A DNA stretch of 12,697 nucleotides from CALBPI01 sp039821645 (GTDB lineage Bacteria > Pseudomonadota > Gammaproteobacteria > Steroidobacterales > Woeseiaceae). Under the pieces are notes generated by a model. The model was not told where the DNA came from. It saw nothing but the letters and a program-made list of their open reading frames with translations, and made no database searches. A program made the position numbers and the translations under genes. The first letter of the stretch is position 1, and every line of letters begins with the position of its first letter. Where the stretch lies: positions 1 through 12,697 of the forward strand of contig JBCBNU010000060.1 in assembly GCA_039821645.1 (NCBI GenBank). The letters are read 5' to 3'. Below are positions 7,761 to 12,697 of the stretch, one piece after another.

Positions 7761-8771
7761 ATGTTTGGAAAGATTTTCGATTGGTTTGCATTCAGCGAAA
7801 GGCGGTGGGTACCGCCGCTGATCACCGGTCTCGGGATTCTGCTAGTCGTTGCCACGATCGTCGGTTGGTACTGGTCGCGTGAACCAGCCATTTTCTGGGT
7901 AGACGATAGTCGCAATGACGAGAGCGCAACCATTGGTTTCGCGACCACAAGTACCCTCATCCGCGTCAGCGAAACACTGATGGAGAAGCCAGGCGGACTG
8001 CTCGTGAATGACATCACACCGCCAAGCCTGTTTCTGGACAACATGCCAAGCTGGGAGATTGGTGTGTTGCTTCAAGTTCGCGATCTCGCCCGGATTCTCC
8101 AAAACGACTACAGCCGATCCCAGTCTCAGTCCACGGCGGACCAAGACTTGTTGGACGCCGAAGCTGCGTTCTTTATTGGATATGACTCATGGATGTTCCC
8201 GGCAGCGGAATCCAAATACCGGGATGGCATCGCATCGCTTCGCAACTACCAAAGCCGACTGTTGGATGCCGGCGACTCGGATGCCCAGTTTTTTGCACGG
8301 GCGGATAACCTGCGTGAGTGGCTCGGTTTGGTAGAAAAGCGCCTCGGAAACCTTTCACAAAAATTGACTGCCAGTGTGGGCCAAGCGCGCGTTAATACCG
8401 ACCTCGCCGGAGACTCTGCGGCTTCTGCGGGTGGCGGCCGATCCACGAGCGCCGATGTCATCGTGAAGACCAGCTGGTGGGACATAGATAACGTCTTTTA
8501 TGAAGCGCGCGGTACCGCGTGGGCTTTGGTGCATTTCCTACGAGCGACGCAATTCGATTTCGCGGACGTTCTCGAAGACAAGAACGCGACCGTCAGCCTG
8601 CGCCAGATCATTCGTGAGTTGGAAGCCAGTCTGGCGCCAGTAAGTAGCCCAATGATCTTGAACGGTAAGGGTTACGGAATGTTCGCCAACCATTCTCTGG
8701 TGATGGCGTCGTACTTATCGCGTGCCAATGCCGCCGTGATCGACTTGCGCGAACTCCTCGACCAGGGCTAG
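7761..8771 (+). CDS. DUF2333 family inner-membrane protein
   Basis: A 336-residue protein that I recognise as DUF2333, a family of unknown function in proteobacteria. One membrane helix spans about residues 18-38 (PPLITGLGILLVVATIVGWYW), after a short basic cytoplasmic start. The rest should be periplasmic. The conserved SREPAIFWVDD follows the helix, with TPPSLFLDNMPSWEIGVLLQVRDLARIL-like text at 86-113 and TSWWDIDNVFYEARGTAWAL near 237-256. A low-complexity Ala/Gly/Ser stretch at 219-231 probably forms a flexible loop. The ATG at 7761 has AGGA at 7748-7751, nine bases upstream. A longer in-frame reading from GTG 7689 would only overlap the end of acnA and put charged residues ahead of the anchor, so it is rejected. 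It lies 11 bases after acnA and shares the CTAG at 8768-8771 with the convergent gene. Confidence 0.88.
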   Translation: MFGKIFDWFAFSERRWVPPLITGLGILLVVATIVGWYWSREPAIFWVDDSRNDESATIGFATTSTLIRVSETLMEKPGGLLVNDITPPSLFLDNMPSWEIGVLLQVRDLARILQNDYSRSQSQSTADQDLLDAEAAFFIGYDSWMFPAAESKYRDGIASLRNYQSRLLDAGDSDAQFFARADNLREWLGLVEKRLGNLSQKLTASVGQARVNTDLAGDSAASAGGGRSTSADVIVKTSWWDIDNVFYEARGTAWALVHFLRATQFDFADVLEDKNATVSLRQIIRELEASLAPVSSPMILNGKGYGMFANHSLVMASYLSRANAAVIDLRELLDQG

Positions 8772-9484
8772 GACTGCCAGAGCCAGCGCGGCACAACATC
8801 ATGCGTTCGACCGAGCGCCGTATCAAGGTGCAACGCATCGGGCTCAAATTGCACCACAAATCGCCAGAAAGCGTCCGAGTGATTCATGTGTCTCAAATGC
8901 GCGAGTTCATGAACACACAAATAACGTGCAATTCTTGGCTCAAGAAACAGCCCCGCATAGTTCAGGCTGACCGTCCCCCGACTCGAGCAGCTACCCCATA
9001 CCGAACGCTGATTCCGCACCTGGATACGCTTCGGTACGACACCCATGACCGTTTTCAATTGATCGATGCAGGATTCGTAGTACTGCTGAGCGCGACGCAT
9101 CAGCTCCCGACGCACCAGCGCCGCAAGGTCTGCCTGCGAGGGCGCCTGATCAGAACCGAAATCAATGCGCAGTACGAAATCGCGAGCGGAAGTGGATGGC
9201 CGCAGATTGACTCGAGCACGTCGCGAACCGGTGACCGGTCGAAACTCGAGTTGCCAGCGCTCGTCGACGGCGGCCAATCTCAGCGATTGCGGAGCAGCGT
9301 TAGCATCGGGGCCCGCGAGCTTCTGCACGCCTTGCAATGAGTCCACGACCCACTGACGTTGCTCGTACAAAAACTGGTCAACATCGCGTTGCCGCGTGCC
9401 ACGTGGAATCGTCAGCCGCACTTCACCGGATTCGGTAACGCGTAAAATGAGGCGGCGCGCACGAGCGTGGGTGCGCACCGCCAC
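8768..9484 (-). CDS. YgjP-like zinc metallopeptidase (DUF45, SprT-like fold)
   Basis: A 238-residue protein of the YgjP/DUF45 family, annotated in databases as M48-type metallopeptidases. The zinc site is H192-E193-x-x-H196 in VHELAHLRHMNHS, with H202 as the likely third ligand. The preceding block RSVWGSCSSRGTVSLNYAGLF (split: RSVWGSCSS, RGTVSLNYAGLF) and the opening ARARRLILRV are typical. No signal peptide is visible, so it is probably cytoplasmic. Substrates of the family are poorly known. The start GTG 9484 is the best ordinary codon but has no good ribosome site. In-frame text before it (PPITVAVRTHAR) also looks family-like, so a rare start such as CTG at 9511 cannot be excluded. It follows the beta-helix gene by 35 bases on the same strand. 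Its stop shares CTAG with the convergent DUF2333 gene. Both the family and the catalytic residues are clear. Confidence 0.9.
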   Translation of the reverse strand: MAVRTHARARRLILRVTESGEVRLTIPRGTRQRDVDQFLYEQRQWVVDSLQGVQKLAGPDANAAPQSLRLAAVDERWQLEFRPVTGSRRARVNLRPSTSARDFVLRIDFGSDQAPSQADLAALVRRELMRRAQQYYESCIDQLKTVMGVVPKRIQVRNQRSVWGSCSSRGTVSLNYAGLFLEPRIARYLCVHELAHLRHMNHSDAFWRFVVQFEPDALHLDTALGRTHDVVPRWLWQS

Positions 9485-9519
9485 AGTAATTGGGGGATTG
9501 GTCGCAGGCAGCGTCCGCT

Positions 9520-10236
9520 TTATGGCTTGTCCCCGCTGTAACGCTGCATTTCGATATTCTTGCCCTGCACTTCAGCAATCTGCGCCGTTTCATGCACGTA
9601 GAGTTCTACCTCCCGCTCGAATATCAAAGGGCCTTCGACCACGACGTTGCGGCCGATGACAACGATCGGTTTGGAGCGCTCTTTTTTGCCCCAACTCCAA
9701 CCGTAGCTTTTCGTCTTGCGCACGACGACGGAACCACTGACTCGAGTGCCTTCGTCCAGGTAGACACCACCGTTGGTATTACCAATATCACCCGACACGA
9801 CGACACCGGTGAGCTGGATCTTCCCATTCACGGTGTCGACATCGCCGCCGACCGTGCTGCCTTGCTCAATGGAGACCTGTCCATTGACCGTGCTGACATC
9901 GCCCGCAATACGAACGCGTTCGCCGATCTCATTGCGCCCGTTGACTGTCTGCACGGACGCCACGATGCTGTCGTCGCCCACAGAAACCCGGCCATTCACG
10001 CTATCGACCGCCTCAGCCTGGACACCGGACCCGATCCGCACCGTCCCGTTTACCGATTCGACGTCACCGGTGATGATGGCGCCATCGCCGACGCTCACCT
10101 TGCCATTCACCGTGCTAGCGCCATCGCTGGTCGCGCCAGCCTCAATCTTGATGCTCTTATTAACCGACGCCGGTGCGCCGACGGCCATCACGCACCCCAA
10201 AGCTACAAGCGCAGCCCATTGAATTTGTTTTTTCAC
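9520..10236 (-). CDS. Secreted beta-helix repeat protein, bactofilin-like polymer-forming type
   Basis: A 238-residue exported protein. The N-terminus MKKQIQWAALVALGCVMAVG then APA is a signal peptide, with cleavage likely after APA (about residue 23). ALGC at residues 12-15 is a poor lipobox, so a lipoprotein is possible but not favoured. From about residue 41 to 170 there are seven rungs of 18-19 residues. Most open with [ST]VNG and run on as xVxIGxGxxVxGDV, as in parallel beta-helices. VNG occurs at about 43, 62, 80, 98, 117 and 136, and a degenerate TNG at 154. A basic, aromatic linker (KTKSYGWSWGKKERSK, 174-189) precedes a last block with IVVIGRNVVVEGPLIFERE and ELYVHETAQI. It resembles proteins labelled polymer-forming or bactofilin-like, yet bactofilins are cytoplasmic and this is exported. 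The start is GTG 10236, chosen for its ribosome site. The role is unknown; envelope scaffolding is inference. Confidence 0.85.
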   Translation of the reverse strand: MKKQIQWAALVALGCVMAVGAPASVNKSIKIEAGATSDGASTVNGKVSVGDGAIITGDVESVNGTVRIGSGVQAEAVDSVNGRVSVGDDSIVASVQTVNGRNEIGERVRIAGDVSTVNGQVSIEQGSTVGGDVDTVNGKIQLTGVVVSGDIGNTNGGVYLDEGTRVSGSVVVRKTKSYGWSWGKKERSKPIVVIGRNVVVEGPLIFEREVELYVHETAQIAEVQGKNIEMQRYSGDKP

Positions 10237-10242
10237 AGTCAT

Positions 10243-10247
10243 CCTCC
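10243..10247 (-). promoter_or_regulatory. Ribosome binding site that sets the beta-helix gene start at GTG 10236
   Basis: On the minus strand GGAGG directly abuts an ATG (10242-10240), leaving no spacer. It lies six bases before an in-frame GTG (10236-10234), which is ideal. The GTG also makes the signal peptide begin MKKQ. The ATG two codons earlier is therefore probably not the start. Confidence 0.7.
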
Positions 10248-10252
10248 GATAT

Positions 10253-10268
10253 TAGCTGAATTCAGCTA
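10253..10268. repeat. Perfect 16-bp palindrome upstream of the beta-helix gene
   Basis: TAGCTGAATTCAGCTA reads the same on both strands. It lies five bases upstream of the GGAGG of the beta-helix gene, in the 66-base gap after the TPR gene. As DNA it could be an operator for a dimeric regulator. As RNA it would form a six-base-pair stem with an AAUU loop next to the ribosome site. No T-run follows it, so it is not an intrinsic terminator for the TPR gene. Confidence 0.55.
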
Positions 10269-10302
10269 TCGGTTGGATGTCATTCGGGACTGAATGGTTT
10301 AG

Positions 10303-11055
10303 TTAGCGCCCAACCTCGGCCAGCGAGACTTGCGCAAGCTTCATATCGGGCGCGATGAGCAGCGCCTGCTCGAGATGGTCCCGTGCCAAGGACTTATCCC
10401 TCTGGAGCTGGGCAATGTAGGCAAGCCAATAGTGGGCGTGTTCCTCGCCCCATGTCGGCCCACCTTCCATCGTGGGGTTCGGAAAGCGCTCGAAGCTTGC
10501 GACTGCTTCCACAAGCATCTGCCGGGCTAACTCGATGCGATCAGGGTCTTCAAAACGACGCAGCCAGGTCACTGCTTGTAGCATCTTGGCGCGCGGGTTC
10601 TCGGGATTGACGACCAAAGCCTGCTTCAGCTCACGCGCCGCAAAATTTCCAGCAATCAACGCTGACAACGGTTGTCGTTGTGCCGCGAGCCCGTGACAAG
10701 CACCGGCAAGCGCAAGCGCCTCAGACCATTGCGGGCGCAGCTTCAGTGCGGCCTTGGTTTGATCGATACACCGATCGAGCAAAACTCCAACTCGCAGCTC
10801 TACATCTTCGTCGATTTCAGCCGCTCGGTAGGCCGCCAACGCCGCGTAATAGTGTGGCAGCGGCGCGGCATCACCACGAGCCTTCTCGTCTGCCAGCAGC
10901 ATGCTCAATCGGGTCAGGTACCGCCAGTCTCCTGTTTGCGAGGCGTACTCGATGATGGCCTCACGATCCTTCAGATCGGCAACCTTCATCGCGGCTGTCA
11001 CACCGTTGTGCAATACAACACCCAAGACAAGTATCAGCAGTTGAATAACGCGCAT
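10303..11055 (-). CDS. Secreted TPR-repeat protein of unknown function
   Basis: A 250-residue protein with a signal peptide (MRVIQLLILVLGVVLHNG, cleavage probably after VTA near residue 21), so it is likely periplasmic. Helical repeats of TPR type are visible. One runs from about 93 to 126, where KAALKLRPQWSEALALAGAC has the usual A-x-x-L-x-P-x-x-x-A-L spacing. Another is at 137-165 (ELKQALVVNPENPRAKMLQA), and a last one at 203-240 (HYWLAYIAQ then HLEQALLIAPDM). The insert FPNPTMEGGPTWGEEHAHYW at 191-210 breaks the regular repeats and may be a functional loop. TPRs bind partner proteins; no partner can be read here. The beta-helix gene follows after 66 bases, with the YgjP-like gene beyond it, giving a likely three-gene unit. 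No strong ribosome site precedes ATG 11055, but the signal peptide supports this start. Confidence 0.85.
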   Translation of the reverse strand: MRVIQLLILVLGVVLHNGVTAAMKVADLKDREAIIEYASQTGDWRYLTRLSMLLADEKARGDAAPLPHYYAALAAYRAAEIDEDVELRVGVLLDRCIDQTKAALKLRPQWSEALALAGACHGLAAQRQPLSALIAGNFAARELKQALVVNPENPRAKMLQAVTWLRRFEDPDRIELARQMLVEAVASFERFPNPTMEGGPTWGEEHAHYWLAYIAQLQRDKSLARDHLEQALLIAPDMKLAQVSLAEVGR

Positions 11056-11075
11056 GGCAGAATAGTACCGCGGGG

Positions 11076-11092
11076 GACTGTCTTACACAGTC
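11076..11092. repeat. Inverted repeat GACTGT-5-ACAGTC
   Basis: GACTGT (11076-11081) and ACAGTC (11087-11092) are perfect inverted arms around CTTAC. The size and symmetry suit a dimeric regulator site in the divergent region, lying 21 bases upstream of the TPR gene start. No regulator is identified. Confidence 0.45.
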
Positions 11093-11095
11093 ATT

Positions 11096-11119
11096 CAGTT
11101 CCAAACGAGCTTGAAACTG
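11096..11119. repeat. Imperfect 9-bp inverted repeat CAGTTCCAA-6-TTGAAACTG
   Basis: The arms 11096-11104 and 11111-11119 are complementary at eight of nine positions, with ACGAGC between them. In RNA read from the minus strand the mismatch becomes G-U, so all nine positions pair around a six-base loop. It could be an operator or a hairpin in the TPR gene leader. It begins four bases after the neighbouring inverted repeat. Confidence 0.45.
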
Positions 11120-11156
11120 TGCACTGCATCACCCTTTTCCGCGAGAGGCACCCGCG

Positions 11157-11948
11157 ATGTTGACCGATATCGGCGCGAATTTGGCGCATGACAGTTTCGA
11201 CGAGGACCTGGGCGAGGTGCTCGAGCGCGCCCGAGAGAACGGCGTGGATCGAATTGTGGTGACCGGGAGCTCCGTCGAGAGCAACGATCGGGCTCACTCG
11301 CTTGCCGGCAAGCATGCAAGTTTGTATTGCACCGCTGGAGTTCATCCTCATCACGCCGACGAGTATGACGAAGCGATGCACATGCGTGTGCGTGAACAGA
11401 TGCGACGCCCTGCCGTGCGGGCCGCGGGCGAGTGCGGTCTCGATTATTTTCGAAACTACTCGGCACCAGACGCACAGGCGAACGCGTTCTCACAACAACT
11501 GGATCTCGCTCAGGAATTCGGCCTACCGGTCTTTGGGCATCAGCGCGATGCTCACGATGACTTTATGAAAATCGTTCGACCGCGACTGGCAGGTATCTCC
11601 CGGATCGTGGCGCACTGCTTCACAGCAGGTGCTTCTGAACTTGAGGCCTACCTCGCCGAAGACTTCTACATCGGCATCACCGGATGGATCTGCGACGAGC
11701 GCCGCGGGTCGCATCTGTTGGACCTCGTCAAGCAGGTACCAACGGACCGTCTCTTGATTGAAACAGACGCGCCTTATTTACTGCCAAGAACCCTTCGACC
11801 GAAACCGAAATCGCGTCGCTGTGAACCCGCGCATCTGATCGAGGTCGCGCGTGTCGTGGCGCAAGCGCGAGAGGTCAGTGTCGAAACACTAGCCGAACAG
11901 ACTTCGGCAGCAGCAGCGACCTTTTTCGGGTTTGATGACGCCGGCTAG
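11157..11948 (+). CDS. tatD: TatD-family metal-dependent DNase
   Basis: TIM-barrel metal-dependent hydrolase of 263 residues, matching E. coli TatD, a cytoplasmic 3'-5' exonuclease linked to repair of oxidised DNA. It begins LTDIGANLAHDSF, as in TatD proper (DIGVNL), rather than the DxHxH of YcfH/YjjV. Metal and catalytic residues are visible as H63/H65 in AGVHPHH, E92 in GECGLDYFRN, H128 in VFGHQRDAHDDF, H153 in VAHCFT and D204 in IETDAPYLLP. The late blocks GITGWICDERRG and PKPKSRRCEPAHL are near-identical to TatD. The ATG has GAGAGG eight bases upstream. There are no tatABC genes next to it here; its link to Tat export in E. coli is positional. It faces the TPR gene across a divergent region and shares a CTAG stop overlap with the convergent NERD gene. 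Confidence 0.95.
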   Translation: MLTDIGANLAHDSFDEDLGEVLERARENGVDRIVVTGSSVESNDRAHSLAGKHASLYCTAGVHPHHADEYDEAMHMRVREQMRRPAVRAAGECGLDYFRNYSAPDAQANAFSQQLDLAQEFGLPVFGHQRDAHDDFMKIVRPRLAGISRIVAHCFTAGASELEAYLAEDFYIGITGWICDERRGSHLLDLVKQVPTDRLLIETDAPYLLPRTLRPKPKSRRCEPAHLIEVARVVAQAREVSVETLAEQTSAAAATFFGFDDAG

Positions 11949-12550
11949 TAAGCCCCGATCAGGGCTGCTTCGCGAAGCTGCTGCCACTCTGGATCGAATG
12001 CGGCGCGTAGCTGGTTTGCTCGAATGCTGTCCACCTTCGGCACCTCGGCTCTCAGGCTGGTCTCCGAGTAGACGTGCGATGGCAACCCTTTAGTGAAATC
12101 CGCTTCGGGCCCGAACACTATGCAGCCCTTGACGGGTATACTGGAAACTACCTGCCGGACGGCGGCCACACGATCAAATAATGGTCCCTGCGGATTGGCG
12201 ATTGTGTAGCGGCGCCCTTTATCGAGGACCGTCCAGGCATGCATCTTGTCACTACCGAATACGATGCCGCTGACGAGCTTCGGATCGATGACGTAGATAC
12301 CGCCCGCCGTAAGGACGAGATGTTCAATATGAATCTCGCCGTCATCCGCTTTCGGCAAAACCACGTTCTGCAGATGCTCGAACGCAATCGAAGCAATCGT
12401 GCTCTGCAGTGTGGCGGGTCGCTTGCGACGCCAGACGAGAACGCCCAGTCCAACGATGAGCACAACCACGACTAGCAACAGCAACATGGCTGGCACCGTT
12501 TGCTGGGTCCCAAATACCGAAATGCTGTCGCTAAGTTCCGGCATGATCAT
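11945..12550 (-). CDS. Membrane-anchored NERD (nuclease-related) domain protein
   Basis: A 201-residue protein with one membrane helix at about 20-40 (PAMLLLLVVVVLIVGLGVLVW), followed by RRKR, so the C-terminal domain should face the cytoplasm. Residues 52-150 fit the NERD fold: IASIAFEHLQNVVLP, then EIHIEHLVLTAGGIYVID, PKLVSGIVFGS and HAWTV, and later CIVFGPEADF. In typical NERD proteins the restriction-like site reads IDH and ExK. Here these are I75-E76-H77 and D89-P90-K91, conservative swaps that leave activity open. NERD proteins are suspected nucleases of unknown role. The start ATG 12550 overlaps the preceding gene's TGA as ATGA, with AGGGGA only three bases before it; ATG 12544 is a close alternative with better spacing. 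Longer in-frame readings upstream would overlap that gene and are rejected. Its stop shares CTAG with tatD. Confidence 0.8.
   Translation of the reverse strand: MIMPELSDSISVFGTQQTVPAMLLLLVVVVLIVGLGVLVWRRKRPATLQSTIASIAFEHLQNVVLPKADDGEIHIEHLVLTAGGIYVIDPKLVSGIVFGSDKMHAWTVLDKGRRYTIANPQGPLFDRVAAVRQVVSSIPVKGCIVFGPEADFTKGLPSHVYSETSLRAEVPKVDSIRANQLRAAFDPEWQQLREAALIGAY
11951..11978 (+). terminator. Paired hairpins just after tatD, possible weak terminator
   Basis: Two bases after the tatD stop, AGCCC-6-GGGCT (11951-11966) is followed at once by the perfect palindrome GCTTCGCGAAGC (11967-11978). There is no T-run, and both lie in the coding end of the NERD gene. They could slow polymerase arriving from tatD or be a by-product of codon choice. 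Confidence 0.25.
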
Positions 12551-12697
12551 GCTTCCCCTGCGAGCGTAGCCGCCAAGCTCGCCAGATCCGCGTCGATGGT
12601 CGCAAACCACGACGGTCGATCCATTAGATCTGCCAGCGAATGGTGAAAGCAGCTTTTGTCGAGCCAACGCTCGCGGAGCAGTACCACTTCAGTTCCG
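12547..12697 (-). CDS. Unidentified gene, C-terminal 49 residues only, cut by window edge
   Basis: An open frame enters from the right edge and ends at TGA (12549-12547). It reads GTEVVLLRERWLDKSC then FHHSLADLMDRPSWFATIDADL and ASLAATLAGEA. I do not recognise the family. The composition is protein-like, with tryptophans and a regular helical ending (DLASLAATLAGEA), and no signal or membrane segment is seen in this part. The ATGA overlap with the NERD gene start is the arrangement expected of two genes in one operon and is the best support that this frame is real. Because only the tail is visible, neither start nor function can be given. Confidence 0.6.
   Translation of the reverse strand, partial: GTEVVLLRERWLDKSCFHHSLADLMDRPSWFATIDADLASLAATLAGEA

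Larger units (their letters stand above)
11056..11156. promoter_or_regulatory. Divergent control region between the TPR gene and tatD
   Basis: This 101-base region separates two genes read away from each other, so it must carry promoters for both or depend on ones inside them. It contains the two inverted repeats listed separately and several ACTG/CAGT half-motifs. TatD has GAGAGG at 11143-11148, eight bases before its ATG. No convincing paired -35 and -10 boxes are seen on either strand; minus-strand TACTAT (11067-11062) is a weak -10 candidate that would give an almost leaderless TPR message. Confidence 0.6.

Noticed and set aside
9700..10150. Regularly spaced similar DNA segments of about 55 bases that could suggest a CRISPR array
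   Set aside because: The similarity follows the protein repeat (VNG motif) and the units are diverged; there are no identical direct repeats with unique spacers.
10192..10203. Lipobox in the beta-helix protein signal peptide (ALGC)
   Set aside because: The -3 and -2 residues (A, L) fit poorly and a good signal peptidase I site (APA) follows; not called, though not excluded.
9490..10293. 267-residue plus-strand open frame opposite the beta-helix and peptidase genes
   Set aside because: It is a shadow of the regular VNG-repeat codons on the other strand; its text is rich in Asp, His and Arg with no recognisable domain, while the minus frame has a signal peptide, a ribosome site and clear repeats.
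11062..11067. Minus-strand TACTAT as the -10 box of the TPR gene
   Set aside because: Only four of six consensus bases match, no -35 is at the right distance, and it would give an almost leaderless message.
12551..12667. Longer N-terminus of the NERD protein
   Set aside because: The extension is out of frame with the coupled partial gene, reads like antisense filler, and would place a long charged stretch before the anchor.

Overview
The window looks like a piece of chromosome from a gammaproteobacterium. The main evidence is a purB, a RoxA/YcfD-type ribosomal oxygenase, a NudJ-like NUDIX hydrolase, mnmA, an AcnA-type aconitase, DUF2333 and tatD, all of which read like gammaproteobacterial housekeeping proteins. 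The DNA is moderately GC-rich, densely coding and free of recognisable insertion sequences, phage genes, tRNA or rRNA genes or CRISPR arrays. The species cannot be named from this sequence. The left end cuts purB about nine codons after its start. The right end cuts an unidentified minus-strand gene.

Layout. Positions 2-8771 form one long forward run: purB, roxA, a GNAT acetyltransferase, a DUF7931-like protein, nudJ-like, mnmA, acnA and a DUF2333 membrane protein. Most junctions overlap or are only a few bases apart, so much of it could be co-transcribed. The only forward gap above 15 bases, 39 bases before mnmA, holds a small UUCG-loop hairpin. Positions 8768-11055 form a minus-strand run of three: a secreted TPR protein, a secreted beta-helix repeat protein, and a YgjP-like zinc metallopeptidase. 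A 101-base divergent region with two inverted repeats separates this run from forward tatD (11157-11948). tatD converges on a membrane-anchored NERD-domain protein (11945-12550, minus), which is coupled by an ATGA overlap to the partial gene at the right edge.

How the genes fit together. Several forward genes act on translation or nucleotides: RoxA hydroxylates ribosomal protein L16, MnmA thiolates tRNA wobble uridine, PurB makes AMP precursors, and NUDIX enzymes clean or recycle nucleotides. AcnA, a TCA-cycle Fe-S enzyme, is translationally coupled to MnmA. The minus-strand trio looks like a cell-envelope module of unknown function and is the best candidate for something undescribed. Both convergent gene pairs end in the same way, on a shared CTAG that supplies a TAG stop to each strand.

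Most of the window is ordinary core genome. The items most worth a second look are the envelope trio, the variant NERD active site, the palindromes in the two minus-strand control regions, and the double CTAG junction.
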